Positions 1 through 13,794 are shown, numbered from the stretch's first letter. The stretch is DNA of 64,000 nucleotides from Synanceia verrucosa (GCA_029721515.1 CM056556.1:15721598-15785597), one strand, 5' to 3'. Notes: a model not told the origin generated them from the letters alone. Made by a program: numbers and translations.

Positions 1-364
1 GTCCATGTAGCTGAGGATGTTGAGATGTGAAGAGGAACACCACGAGCAGTAGGTGGGGGAGAACTTAGGAGAGGATGACCAAAAAAAAGCAACTGAATTA
101 TATTCAGTCCCTCAAACGAGAACTTGCATCAGAATGACAACATCCTGATCCCACTACTCTATAGTTAGAGGTGGCCTGCTGCATAGTTCAAGGTTCGTCT
201 CAGATGGTTGAATAATATAAAGTTGGACAAGTCATGCATCCCTGAACTTTGGCCTTTGAGAGCACCAGATGACCCATAAATCTATGGCTCCAGGGCTTAA
301 CAGCCCATTCCCCTGTCATAGCCACAACGACCTGAACAGCACCTCACACCTGGTCTGCACCTTC

Positions 365-481
365 TCACTGCTGTAAAAACACCCTGTGCTGGCGGCGAGG
401 CAGTCCATGACCAGCGTGCCCTGACAATGACAGGACAGAGTTGATGATCATCAGAACCAACGCCCAACGATAAAGCTGCAT
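365..481 (-). other. Short ORF with signal-peptide-like start, possible first coding exon
   Basis: On the minus strand an ATG at 481 with A at -3 opens 38 codons: Met-Gln-Leu-Tyr, a hydrophobic run (ALVLMIINSVLSL), then GHAGHGLPRRQHRV. A short secretory leader followed by a basic patch recalls first coding exons of small secreted proteins such as R-spondins. Any further exons would lie off the left edge. The only in-frame GT before the stop (after CACAGG) is a weak donor, so this is a guess. Confidence 0.15.
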
Positions 482-619
482 TCTTCTCCGGTCCAAACAC
501 GTCCTTGAAAAATGGGACCCATAAAACAGAGCTGAATGCTTTATCTGACAGTAAGCATGTGATCCCCATGTGAAACAAAGATGGACACTAGCGTGAATTA
601 AAGTCTGAAGTAACATGTT

Positions 620-3288
620 TAAACGAGACTAATTTGAGTACCAAGCAATGCCATAAATTGGGTTGCCAAATGGGGCGAAGGGAAGGTCAATCTCTAACTC
701 ACCGTCACTGATGGCCATTGTTGAGAGCAGCTCTCACTGGTGTGTGAGCTGCCTTATAAAAAGTAGGCATTCTCAAGGTTTAAATGACTTGCCAACGGGT
801 ATTAGCAGGACACAGGCTCAACAAAAGCCTCAGTTATAAAGGCCAATAAAACCCTATCACTCTACTGTAACAACAATCCTTTTTACGCCTTGAAAGAGGG
901 AGGAAAAGGTCAACTGGTGGAGCAGTCAGCGCATTGATATTGACTTAGCTAGATTGGCACTGACAAACTCAGGTCAGACTGTGGGCTTGTTAGCCCTATA
1001 ACCCTCACATAACCCCTTTTACTGTTTCACTCTGACACACAGGAGGCAGCTGAGGGTGAAGCTTAGAGCTCAGCTCGGTTTCTGACAAGAGACATTAAAA
1101 AATTCAAGAGAAATATCTACTCACTTGACATCGGACCTTGCTAAAGCTCACGTGTTTCTCAAGAGTACTGAATATGAAGGATCAAAATGAAAAGAAGGAT
1201 AGGATTCAAGATTTATTGGACTAAATCACTACTGAACTTTTCAACTCAACAAAAATTTAAATTTCTTAACCTCCCATCAGCAACAAAAAAGGTTACTCTA
1301 CTTAAATCCTGGTTCTGTAACCAAACTGCTGTCTGTGTTTGATTATTAGATTACAGTGTGTAATGCTATTATATAAAACCAACAACATAATACTTGTTAA
1401 GTCGATGATGTCAGTTTGGCCTTTATTTCATCAAAGTAATCTATGAATATATTACTTGTCTACCCATTTGTTTCTACTTTACTTAATTTGCTGTAGCCCC
1501 TTGTGTCACGCATGATATAATGAAACATGAATGTCCAGTTTCCAGTAACCTGTCGATACATGACATAACACATTGTGACTGAACAAAGCCTGGTGTCAGC
1601 ACACCGGTAGTTTCTTCACTTTATCAGAAGTACACCGCTGTCTAACCACTTTGCCAACCATTGCAGAGATGTACAATTTGGACAGCTCATATTTCACCCT
1701 CAATTTGACACCCTCTCACCTAGTTGTAAAAGCCGGACCTCATTGGAAACAATGGGAAGTAGAGCAACAGAGCTCCTGGGGCTGTTAAAGGGAGGAAGCC
1801 CCTTTATTTGAGGACACTATAACTCAACAAAAGCCTGTGGCTGTCTGCACACAGAGTGCGTCGAGGATGAATGGGCGGCTCTTACACTACTCACTTGCAC
1901 CAACAAAAGCACTGAATCAGCACAGGGTGAAGCTTGTCATGTGTGGTCTCCATGGACAAACTGAGAATATAGACATGGAATTACAAAACAACCATTTAAA
2001 CCAACGAGGTCTCTGTTTTCACCATCATCATTTATATTACTTCAGGAAAACTTTCAAATTTCCCACATCAGTGTGAAAAGGTTTTGTCACTCCTGTTCAA
2101 ACAGCACCCCACCAATGTCCAGGTTCAACACTTGCAACCTTTAAGACTTCACGGAATTTTTAGCTTATGACTTAACACTTCCAGAAAGTCTAACTCACAC
2201 AGCATTTAAACGTCACACCTCACACATCTGGGCTTTTTCTCTTCACCTTTCCTCAAAGTTCAACAGTATATCCTTCACATGACAAGAAAACTATTTCCTG
2301 TGTTTCCAGCCTCGGGCTGAAACGGACACATGAATTAGACCGCTGTAACAAAACAGGCAATACTCGGCCATGAGCAAGACTTTGTAGAAGGAGAGGATGC
2401 AATTGGGTTTTTTTTAAGGAGAAAGTTGGCAATTCCCACACATGGAAGCATTTTCTCGAACCGCACGGCTTCAAAAGGCAAACCATGGAATCCAACAATA
2501 CTCCGAAACAGTTAAGAGCAGCTCAGTCAGGATCTCACTAATGACTAACATTCCTGGAGAAACACTCCGTTACAGTCTTTTTAGAGCATTCTAATTAAAC
2601 ACATGCTCCAGTGCCACAGCACAGAGGGAACTCTGACGACCATGAGCGGGGATGCTTCTTTCCAGCTCTGCTTTAATTGAACACAATTTAAGTCATTAAG
2701 GTGGTAGTAAAAGCAGCAGAAAGAGGAGAGGCCCAATGATCTCTCCTGTAAGACTCCCTGTTGCTCTGATGGTTGCTCTGATGTTGTTGACCCTTTCACC
2801 TCCTGGTGACTCACATTCAGAAATACAGGAACAAATTCTGGACCTACTCTCTCGTTATGAGATATCAAATGGGAGATTTAGTCTGGTTTGACTTTGAGAA
2901 TTTATGGATGCTGGTTTTGTGTGTGTCCAGTGTATTCACATTTCTGGGGATGACAGAGAGCTTTGGAGGGCCTACATCTTGGGAGGCAAATATACAGTTT
3001 ATGATATATGCATCTGTTTGCCAGATTCAGTCTGTGCATTCTTTGTGGTGTAGACATGTATTTTTACACCTGTATATAACGTCTGTAAATGAATTTGTGA
3101 GATCTTTTTGCAGTCGTAAATACTGTAGGTGATTAGATGGGATAACAAAATAAAAGCAAGCACTGCAAATGTAGTAATATCTGACAATTTGTCTTCCACT
3201 ATTGAAGAAGTATGACAGAGAATGGTGCACAAGTTGTACTATGTAAAGTTTCTTTCAGAAAGTATATACTAGAAGGCTTTCTTGTGGC
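620..3288. other. No gene or known repeat recognised
   Basis: Unique AT-rich DNA. Short open frames (for example 1837-2076, 2253-2498, 2806-3132) lack domains, plausible composition or flanking splice sites. Confidence 0.5.
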
Positions 3289-3614
3289 TTAAAGTGGACA
3301 TAACATGAAAATCTTTTTGTCATTGCTTGTGGACAACTATGAAATGAGACAACCTGATCAGTCTTTGAGGGCTTTCTAGTTTAGAAAACATGTGATTCAA
3401 CAAGTCATTGAAATTTGGCTCCCTTTCCTCAGTCACATGCCGGATCATCAGACTATATTGTCCACAGATGGGAGCTACATTTGCAAAGGTGAAACAGACT
3501 TTTCTCAATCAGAGCATTTCAGACAGAGAGTGAATACATATTCACACAGTATGATTAAAATCATGTTTTTTGAACATTAAAGTACATGAGCTTGAAAATG
3601 AGTATATGTCCCCA
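3289..3614. mobile_element. Degenerate MITE of the TTAA-AGGGGACATA family
   Basis: Left end TTAAAGTGGACATAACATGA and right end GAAAATGAGTATATGTCCCC are imperfect inverted repeats of a widespread fish element whose intact ends read TTAAAGGGGACATATTATGC. The right TTAA is lost (CCCCATGACC). Probably piggyBac-related, judged from the TTAA. No gene inside. Confidence 0.55.
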
Positions 3615-4106
3615 TGACCATGTAATTACAGCCTTCCCAATTTGACTCTTGCTGAATATCATTTCCCACATTTCTTACCCCTCATTTCCTTTTCTGCTCT
3701 CTACTCTCTACTGTCTAGTAAAATTATTTAAATACCCCAAAACATGTGCAGTATACGCATTAATAGAAGTGTCCCCATAATTCAACAAAAACAAACAAAT
3801 AAACTCTAAACTAGGGATGCACTTTTCCAAATTGTCACCAGCAATCCTGACACCTCACGGCATGGTTTTATTTTATTTAACAGTTATATTTGCATGAAAG
3901 ATAAGAGGAGGCCAGCGATTGTCATGATACTAAAACATAAAACTGCTAACAAAAACACAGAATTTTATAAATTTATAAAAAAAAAACACCATTTAATATG
4001 ACTAGGTCAGTATCAGAACAAAGACAAGTGTGCATGTTTCTGTATTTGTGTGTATTCAGGTCTAGTGAGACACACGTGGGGTCCTGTCTGGGATCTTTGT
4101 GAGAGA

Positions 4107-4544
4107 GTGTGTGTGTGTGTGTGTGTGATTGATTGCGGATGGCATGTACAATTGGGGACAAAATCCATGTGGTTGGATTAGGGGGTAAAAACGCCTAAAT
4201 ACCCCAAAGGTGACTTAAGTAAATGTGTGTGTGTGTGTGTGTGTGTGTGTTGGCTGGCTGCCTTATCACTCCCCAATTAAGGATTATTCTTAGAAACCTC
4301 CCATGTAATACGCCTGTTTCTGTCAGCATCAATGTGTTATTTTTGGAGCTGCTAATACTGAGGTCACTAATGACACCACGCCATTTGCAGCATCATGGGC
4401 CAGCATAAAGGAACATGTTACGGACTGGGCATACACACTTTCCATAAAATCTTAGATGCCTTTTCTTTCAGTTTTTATTTCCTCTCACTGTCATGAAATG
4501 TTCTTCCAGAATGGTCAAGTGTGTGTGTGTGTGTGTGTGTGTGT
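4107..4544. repeat. Cluster of three (GT)n microsatellites
   Basis: (GT)n tracts at 4107-4127, 4224-4250 and 4519-4544, all with GT on the + strand, separated by unique sequence. They give spurious valine/cysteine-repeat frames. Confidence 0.95.
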
Positions 4545-7112
4545 TTGAACAGTACACACACATCTGGTCAGCCACTGCTCTTATTTTCTTTGGGAGCCCA
4601 GCCCCTAACAGGAAGACAGTGCGAGCATAGCAAACAAAAGCCCAGCTCTTTGAACCGGCCACTCACCAGGGGCTGCTGTCAGCTTGTTGTGGCCAAACGA
4701 ACTGTTTCTCTGTCAGCTCAGTGAGCCCATTGTGGGCCTGCTCTGCAAGACATGTCCTCAGTTGGCCTTTGTCAATATTGACCCATCTGCATGTCCTCCT
4801 ACAACATCGACCTTTACTGTGTATTTCCAGCTGATGATGATACATTCCCTCCATGTAAAGAAATCAAATTATTTCATAAAGTAGCAAATGCTAATTATCA
4901 TAACTCCTGGGACGGTAAATAAGATCAAAACTTACAGAGAGTGGAGGAGAAACATATTACATTCCCCTGTAGACTTTCAACTTTGCAAACAAATCAACTA
5001 ATGCAATCGTATAGCATTTGAATGCATTTTGAGCTGAATTGGTGTGTTTGCCGTTTTCTCTTGTTTTAATATTCATCATATTCTATATCATATTCTTAGA
5101 TGTACGATCCCTGTTAAAGAATTATCTTTGAATTAGCTCACATGAAAAACTCCTCCACTGAAAAACAAAGAACAACAAAAAAAGAAGAAGCAGCAGTTTA
5201 AATCTCTTCCCAAGAGAGAAGGAAGGGAATGAGGTACTGATTTATTGCTTTGTGTTCCTTTTAATCTTCTTATGATTTATTTAAGAGGTTTTAAATGAAG
5301 TATTATGAATTAATCCAGCCCTGTGTGATATGGGAATATGCATACATTTGTTTCCAAACCTATTTAATGGTGCAGTAAAATATGACTGGACAGAGTTTTA
5401 ACAAGGAATATTCTGGCAGACATCCTGTCCCCACTGTCTGTGACTGTAACCTTTCTGAAAAATCACAGAAATACCTTTGTTGTTAGTCCAAAAATTCTTT
5501 GCCCTGCAGAGTCCATTTTTAAACTCTGTTGACCTTTTCCATATCATCCATACTCACGGACTCTGCCCCTGTGACAATGCCAACAGGGGAAGAAGGAACA
5601 AGAGCCACAGGAAGGGCAGGGGGGTGTGTGTTTTGCATATTTCCTGCCGTGGGTCCGGAAAGCTTTCGCTGAATCCCCTGTTGTGTGCCGGGGGAAATGA
5701 GTCGGGCTTTTTAATGACTATCTCAGGGTAAAATATTTTCTTTTGCTTCTGGCCCTTGATGCTGTGACTGCTTAGATGGATTCCCTATAGATCTGGAGGA
5801 CAAACATGGCCTCCTGCAGGCGACCATGTCTGTGTCAGGTTGGGTCAGACTTTCCAAAAACTCCATCTGACATTTGACAACTCTATAACTCTTATTCCCT
5901 TTTATCAAAGACAGAGATGCTGATAATAACCAGTTGTAGCGCTACACCGCGGTTAATATTATGCAGTATTCATCCAGAGTCGTGAATCATGCCTATACAT
6001 GGTCATGATAATGAAACATGTGTGACTTTCATCATCGCGGTGGTCTGATGGTTAGTCCCACAATTATACCGTGTGGTTACCAGAGATCTGCTGGGGCAAT
6101 AAACTCCAGTGTGAGAGCCAAACCCGTTTCCCTCTAACATCATCCTGCAGCCCCTAATAAACACAATTGTGCCTGGAAGCGCTAAATCACATGCTACCTT
6201 TAATCACTTTATGCTTAGCATGTGGATCCAATGTGTGTTACTGCTGCAGGCGCTGCTTCTCATACATGATGCTATCTGAAAGTTACAGTTACAGTGAGGA
6301 GGAACTTCCTACACAGCCATGGCAGAGACAGGAGCATCCACGGTTTTCCCAAAAAGCTACAAACGCTGTGTAACAGTGGCCTAAATTTGACCACCCAAAC
6401 CATCGGCCATTCTGCTGGCCATGGTGACCACAGATTTAGGGACCACCGGTGTTTAAACAAGCCATATTTCATCCAGCCCTCTGCCAAACTACCACAAACA
6501 GTTTACAGTCAATGCGCTCTGCTCTCTGGAGTTTGTCTATGGCAACCCGACTCTGTGCCACATCTCCTCGTCCAGAGCCATGAAAGACTGGCCTCGTCTG
6601 ACAGCTCCTCACAACACACGGCCCTGTCCCTCTCTGCTTTTAGCCCCACTGCGGTGAGCTACACCACGTCTGGGGATAAAAGGCTGCCAGAGTGTTTGGC
6701 TCGCAGGCGATTTACATGGACGTGAGGGTGATTCATTCTAGCTCTGCACAAACAGGCCTCTGTGTACATTTCACTGGTACTGGGCTTTTAAATCAACAGT
6801 GGTAGACGTATACACACAGGCGCTAGGACTTATATTCTGCTCATTCACACTCAGCTGGGTGTCTGTCTTTAGGTGTTGGAGAGTGTTTGGGTGTGTGGCA
6901 GCCATACACACATATATGTGACCACTTTGTCTCTGTCCATCTGCTTCTCTCAGACAAACACACACCATGACATGCCCCACTGTTTATGTCTGAGACTGGC
7001 TTCATGTCTGCAATTTGTCTCCACATCCACCACTCTTCTGTGCACAAATGCAATGGCACACAAGTGTGCTAATATTATAGCTAACTGCTCTTGACTGGTA
7101 CATTATGGAATG

Positions 7113-7154
7113 CAGTCTTAAATCCTCCAGTAGAGTCTGGAGGATTTAAGACTG
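7113..7154. repeat. Perfect 18-bp hairpin with 6-base loop
   Basis: CAGTCTTAAATCCTCCAG (7113-7130), loop TAGAGT, then its exact complement (7137-7154). With a 2-base bulge (7111-7112), pairing continues for five more bases (7106-7110 with 7155-7159). The whole is about 55 bases, near the small end for a miRNA precursor. Neither arm is a miRNA I recognise. Confidence 0.6.
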
Positions 7155-7718
7155 TTCCACATTTATGATACAAGCACTCGTAAACATCAAGTTGGCAGGG
7201 GAGGATCAGAATTGTTTCTTTCTGCCATGTCCAAGAAAATGAAGGATAAGGCCAGCTATTTTATTTCCCACTTGAGTTCACACACAAATCTTGAACAAAA
7301 TGCTTTTTAAGTTTTGGGATTCTATTAATGGGGCCTTTGATTCACTTCAGGGCTTTGGAAATGACACGTGAACAAGCACAGTATGAAATGTGGAGCTGCT
7401 GCTCCAAAAACACCTCTTGTAAATCATTTAGTCTATAAATAACATCATATTCACAGAGAATTTCTCAACTGCAGAAGATCATTGAAAGTAAATGCTCAGC
7501 TCACATCTCCCCTAACACAAGACTCATCTGCTAGATCATGCAGCCGTGAAACATGAGATCCAGATTTTAGGGGATAATCAATAGGTTGATACACCCAATA
7601 AAATTTACAGAACAATCACTGATTGGAATTTGGATGGCAACTCAGACTTCTAGCTTTCCTGCTTCAGATGACGGCTCTTTGATGTGGGCCATCATTTTGT
7701 ATTTGTCAGTAATTACAG

Positions 7719-7770
<52 letters not shown>
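7719..7770. repeat. (TA)26 microsatellite
   Basis: An uninterrupted 52-base TA tract. Overlapping Tyr-Ile repeat frames on both strands are artefacts. Confidence 0.97.
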
Positions 7771-7773
<3 letters not shown>

Positions 7774-9499
7774 TTTAAAAGAAAAAGGCTTGAACAGCTG
7801 TTCTTGGCCGACACAGAAGCTCAAAAGTTTGGACGTCTCTAAGGTAGTGACAGTGTCAACCTCTATTTTAGCCACTAGGTGACACCACCACCTTGGTTCT
7901 GTGCTCTGTCCTCTCACACTCACTGGAGAGTATTTCTTTCTCCACCCTCTTTGTTTACTTGACACTGTCCAAAAGATTAAAATATATCAGTGATAGAATG
8001 GTTAAAAGTTCTGTAATCATGGATGGAAGTGACCACTTTTCAAAAAATCTGCTGCAATTACAGCAAGATTTTGACCTGGTGGAAGAGGAATCGCTGACAT
8101 TGTGCAGAACCTGCAGTTTGTTGTTAATACTGTCAAAGAGCTCAAAGGTTTAAGTCAGTTAATTTGAATCCATTTCCATGTGTGTTGTACTGCACTGCCT
8201 CAAATCCCTCCCACAATCTATCCACCATTATCTAAATAAAACTCGTGGGTCTGTCCTCTCACCTAGCTCTCAAGCTGAACTGTGCTGGGATCAGCAGCAA
8301 TGCTCTGTTTTTGTCAGCTGTGGCTACAGTGACAGATTTCAGGACAGTCTGACTCTGCGTTCTTTTGCACTCTGTCTAATCCAAGTGGGTCTGTCATTCT
8401 GTCAGCCCCCCAAGAGGGCAGGCACGGGTCTTAATGGCTTATGGTTGTTTACTGTGCTCCAACAAGAGCATAATATTATCTTAGACAGCCTTGGTTAAAT
8501 ATAACAGGGACTACTCCCCAGTGCCTTGTAGGTTTTATCATGAGGATGGATATGTTTGAAAGTTGAGGGTGTGCCATTGTTCTCCAAAGGAAACACTTTA
8601 TGACATGTTAACTCTGTGAGAGGTCCACAAGGAGAGATGAAGTCACCCTAGCAGTGAGCAGCATTATTTTTATTGAAGGAATCGAAGGAATTTTATTTTC
8701 TGCTCTGCAAAAATGCCTACCTTGATAAATATTTCAGGCACAAGTTTGAGTTTTTTTCTGTTGCAGATCCCACTGTCAGGGGGATGAAACCCCGACTCAT
8801 TTTTTCTCTTGAAGTGGTTTTTCCATATAAACAAGCTGCCATATATATTTATTTTAATAAACAGTTTGTATTTTTGTTTTTATTTTTTTTAAAGTTGGCA
8901 TTTTGCTCTTCCCACCCTCTCCATCATGGTTGGAACTGAAGAAAGTGAGAGTGACTTTTCATACTGTATGTGGCTGACCACATTCTCCTTCACTCAACAG
9001 CACTCTTGACAGCTATGGAGCCCTACAGTGGCGGACAAGCAGCGGTCACGAAGTGGCGACCAGTTGTCACCAAAGTGACAGGCGACAGCTGAGTCCATAC
9101 ATCTGGAGGCCCGGGGGACTCTGAGCCAAGTTTTTACAGCGTCAGTGAACACACAGTTACACGCTGGCGCAATGGTGCTGCGTAAAAGCGCAAAGACGCA
9201 TCGGTGGATCCGTAAATTTAAACCAGTTTGATGACTTTTTCAGGACTGACACACGTAACCTATTATCAACTCTTTAACTGATCAACTAGGCTAATATATG
9301 TTGATGAAAACCACTTTTCTAAATCACTGCATCATTTCACTGGAACATTTTCACTGCGTTGTGGAATAATGTGGGATAATATAAACTCCTTTAGTCTGAA
9401 CTTAAAAGACCAAAACAAAACTGCTAAAACCACACCAAATGATTTGTTCCACTCACCCCCAAAGCCTTCAGTCTCAGTAAACCGAGTATCCAGAACCGA

Positions 9500-9915
9500 T
9501 ATTCCTGAAGTGAGAAAAACGATTCACGTTGCGTCTCATTGGCATAAGATGAAAAGTCCAAAGAGGGTGCACCGCTGTGCCGCAAAGCTGGACCCAGAGC
9601 TGTGCAAAGCGATAAGCTTAAACTCCAGATACAGACTGCATTGGAGAGAGAGAGAGAGAGCCTGGTGTAACTTCACCCGCTGTCACCACATCTCAGTCAT
9701 TTCAGCGGCGCACGGTGCGCTTTGGTGCTCCTCTCGGTGGTCACAGTGAAATGACATTCGCGCTGCTCCCTGCCTATTGGCTTAAACAAACAACCCCCAC
9801 CAATCCTGGAGAGACGGACCTGTCTGGAGCGCAGTGGACAAAATGCTCCTGTGAGTTTAACTCGTGCTGCTACAAAGGGGAGTTTAAGAGCTGTTTGCGT
9901 AATTTAAGTGCTTGA
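9500..9915 (+). promoter_or_regulatory. CpG-richer stretch, possible promoter and first exon
   Basis: CpG density is clearly higher than in neighbouring kilobases (with a smaller patch at 9030-9220). It holds an inverted CCAAT box (CCTATTGGC at about 9773), a direct CCAAT (about 9801), a (GA)n tract (9644-9660), and then ACAAAATGCTCCT followed at 9851 by the strong donor-like GTGAGT. This would suit a first exon whose coding part is ATG CTC CT, phase 2. No downstream exon could be recognised in the window. Confidence 0.3.
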
Positions 9916-9989
9916 AAACTACTAAGTAAGCTAATCTGCCTCTGCTGCCTTTACCTACAGGCTGTCCTGAACTTCTGCCTTTACATAGG

Positions 9990-10230
9990 CCATATGGCTA
10001 TGACAATATCACATAACGATGTTATTGAAATATCGATGGAAAATTTGAAGAAAAAAAACAAAACAATATCGTTGTTTATTGTGCGTTTTGCATCTTTTTT
10101 TGGTAAATGAATCACAAAATACAAGAGTAAGGATGTGGAGATCTATCCATCTATCTATCTATTACACAATGCCATCATGCATATCATTAACATGATTTAA
10201 ATATCAACAACACTGGTATATTGTGACACT
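9990..10230. repeat. Possible remnant of a CGATAT-type repeat, with (ATCT)n
   Basis: ATATCACATAACGATGTTATTG, AAATATCGATGG and AACAATATCGTTG motifs resemble worn interiors of the GGGCGATATATCG fish element. A short (ATCT)n run is at 10141-10161. No clear ends. Confidence 0.25.
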
Positions 10231-13200
10231 CTTAATACAAACCAATAAAAAAGTTGTGAAATTTAGGTGAATGCCATATTGGGAACATTTCTCTCAACAT
10301 GGTGACAGCTGATAGGTGCAAACAATGACAACAGTGCTGACGGAGCTCACAGTGGTAACCTACTGTATATCTTTAGATAGCAAATGATAGTTTAGTACCA
10401 ATAGTTGCTCTGAATATCGTACAAAGCACCTTTAAAATGTTTCTCTGTTTCAAATATTAACAACTCCATTAATTGATGTTCGTTCAGTAAGACTGTTTGT
10501 GCAAAGACACACCCTTTTGCACCTCCATCCCATCAAATACAATTTGTCACCAGCTGTAGTTTTTCCAAACGTGCAGAATTTATTTCTATTGCCACCAATG
10601 TGAGATTTTCACAACGTGCTTTATGTTCTCCCACACAGACTGTAACACTACTCCCATTTTCAGTGTGAGATGAAAGGTAAGACTATATGCATACACTGAA
10701 AAGAGGCTATTGCGTGAGACAAAATGCTGGGATGATCAAAGATTTGAAGAGAATGGCCACCACCCTTAAATGAGTGCATGACCATAATACTAAAGACTCG
10801 GGTTTTGCTTTGTGTTACAAGTAAAAAGCTTTTTTTTTCTGAAGAAGAATTTGCAGAATCAGCCCACTGTTTTTGTGAATTTAATATCCTCATTACATAC
10901 CAACACATTTGCTAAGTTGTCATGTGCTGACAAACTTCTGTAAATGCAACTAAAATAAGATTTTTGACTGGTGGCCCTTTAAAGAGCTCTCTGGGTGACC
11001 TCCAGCGACCCAGAGGAGACCTTTCCGTGATATCCAGAGCAACACTGCACTCCTAAACACCTCAACTAAATCTGCTTTCATTTGTCGTATTTGAAATCAG
11101 GATCTGGGGTCTTTGGAATTCTACCATCTCTAAAACATGATGGCTGAAACATGAAACATAAAAGTGACATTTAATTGCATGCCCTTTGACCTTTATGGCT
11201 CTCTCCCTCTCAGTGGAACAGACGCTACATCTCCAAATGACCTCGGTTACGACCCACTGACCGGCACATAGATCTGAGTGTGTGAATGCATCTTAAGTAA
11301 GAGCAGGTTTAGCGAGCTTTAACCTGTCAGTCATTCTCCACACAGTCTTGGCATTAAGCAATGGAACACACTGCAGTGCCAGATCTTATATGGACCAGAT
11401 GGATGTAAGGTAATATTTGGTATCACACTTCTCTCCAACTGCTCACTGTGAATTTTTATCAGAGTTGCAGATGTGAAGATGATTCATAGAAGTTAATCTA
11501 AATGAGGTATCACATGAGGTCCTCATCACTTATCGTCATATAGGTCAGGTATTCAGTCATAAGAACTACACTATACATTTTTCACTGATTTATATTTCAA
11601 AACTACACAGAAAATAAGTAGAATAATCAAACAATGTAACCCTGCGAATGTAATCTTGAAGTGACAAAGCATAAGTTAGAGCACAACATCTGAAGGGAGG
11701 ACAGTTATAAACAAATGGGGTGTATATGTCAGGTTTCTGTTACATAGCACCGAAGCATATAGATATCCTTTCAAATTGATGATTATTTTGAGGAGCCATC
11801 TTGGCTTAAACCAGAATGTTTGACTGGCTAGACCTGAATGTTAAAAGCCAGCTCGATCACGTATCTGGCCTCCTTTCAGAGCTTATCTCTAGCTTATCTA
11901 ATAAGATATTTATGGCAGCGTTGGAAAAAAAAGCCCTCCGAGCAGCATCACTTACGTGAATTAGAACCATAAAGATGCTTTGCATACTTTCCAGAGTATC
12001 TCTTGTTAATGGAGCATGTGACTTTCCCCCTTGATTTTAATAACATAGAACCTGATTCTGATTGCTGTGTATCAAATATAATCCTGGTGAACTGCTGAGC
12101 ATTAGGGCCTCAATTAGTCAACAAACCAATACCAATATACTTTTTGCCATCTCAGCTGCTTTGTGTTTGTTGTGCTGTGTGACAGAGCAGCAGTGAATGT
12201 GTTCGTTAAATTGTCGATCCCACTAACAAGATTAGGAGCTCAAGGCTCCTGCAACAGGAGCTCACCAACAAATCTGCTTTAATTACAGAAGATACATTTC
12301 CCTCTATATAAGTGCTATTTATGTATACCCATGTAAGGGTGTGATGACTTCACTCTTTTCTTTGTCTCACTTTGGACTCATCTGTCCCTGTCTTGCAGAA
12401 CATTTGTCCTTCAATGGCAGCTCTCTTCTATTAATTATTAAAAGGAATTTCTCAAACTCAGGCCACTGACTCAGAAACCCAGTTTTACAAGCTTTTGGGA
12501 ATTCTGCATTCTTAAGTGAATCCCATCTGCATCTATATTTCATACTCAGGAAGTATAAATGCATCCGGTAGTGTGGTAAACAACGTTGTATACATTCAAG
12601 AGCACACGTTCTTACCACTAGAGTTGTTTGATATTTGGTCTGACATAATTAGTCTTTGAGATACAAGTCTCTATTCAGCAGCTACATCCACCAACAGTAA
12701 TGTAGTTATAACCTTGGTTGCTGGGTTGAGAGAGGATATGTGTTATGTATGGCCTTCCATGTTTGCTCTGCTTTATGTGTAGCTGCATGTTTGCTTGAGC
12801 CCAGGGTGGGTGAATATGAATCTACATGTGTAAACTAATGTTCCTGAGATAGACTATGATTTCATCTAACCTACTGGGGCATTAGCATACTGGAATATAT
12901 AAGATAAAGAGAGAGGGAATCATATTCCATTCATATGTATATTTCCCTGTAATTCCATTTGAGATATGTGGTAATTACTTGTTGCTGATACATCAGCAAA
13001 GAGAGAAAATAAATCCACATTGAGGCTCATTCAAACAATTTGAGATGGGATTCTATTTCTAAAGGGTTCTTGTTTCTTTGAGTTTACACAGGAAATCTCT
13101 AGTCCAAACAAAGGCAGGAAAACAAACAAACAAGTGACTGGGCAGAGGCTCATGGCCGGAGGCAAAGGCAGGACCAGTCGAGAGAGCAGCTGGACCTCTT

Positions 13201-13794
13201 GACCAGTCACCTGGCTGCTGTCCATAATCAAACACTGGTGACCAATTAGAAACCACTGGTCACCCCAAAAGGCCTAACTTTATTTTACTTGTTGTTGGAA
13301 ACCTTATCACAGTTTGACAAATGGGTTCACATGACAACACAAACAAGGTAATGCATAAGCTGGAGATTCAGCAAGTCTGTCAGCTACTGAATGGTTTCCA
13401 CTGTTTCTGAATACCTTAAAGAAAGGTGAAAATAGACTCAAGGGCTTACATGAGCTGCTACAACAATAAGCTGATGGTGTTCTGTTTGGTTTGCTTCTGA
13501 GACCAGGATAATTGATACACTTTAGCTTTTGTAGCCTCTAATTGGCTCTTGCTGAAGCTCTCCTAAAATAACTACAAACAGCCAACGAAACAAGAGAAGG
13601 CTTGTTTGCTGAGAGCATGCTAATTATGGAATTGTTACACTGTAGAAGTACCAACCAACATGATATTTGCTGTCCTCCATCCCTGTATCTGTAGTGGAGT
13701 TTGCTATCATTAATGGTTAATGGTCTACAGGCAGAGTAGGAGGGAGTGGGCTACAAGGGAATCCTTCAACCATTTGCCTGATGCTAGAAATTTG
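10231..13794. other. Unique non-coding DNA, nothing recognised
   Basis: Only short chance frames. No recognisable exon, repeat end or RNA gene. Confidence 0.5.

Larger units (their letters stand above)
4545..9029. other. Mostly unique non-coding DNA
   Basis: Apart from the hairpin at 7113 and the TA tract at 7719 I recognise nothing. The 143-residue + frame at 6294-6725 has no hydrophobic core pattern or domain and is taken as chance. Confidence 0.5.

Noticed and set aside
6294..6725. 143-codon + frame
   Set aside because: Composition (Ser/His/Gln rich, no domain, no splice context) fits chance; part overlaps other frames with equal claims.
7586..7965. Frames with Tyr-Ile repeats on both strands
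   Set aside because: Produced by the (TA)n microsatellite.
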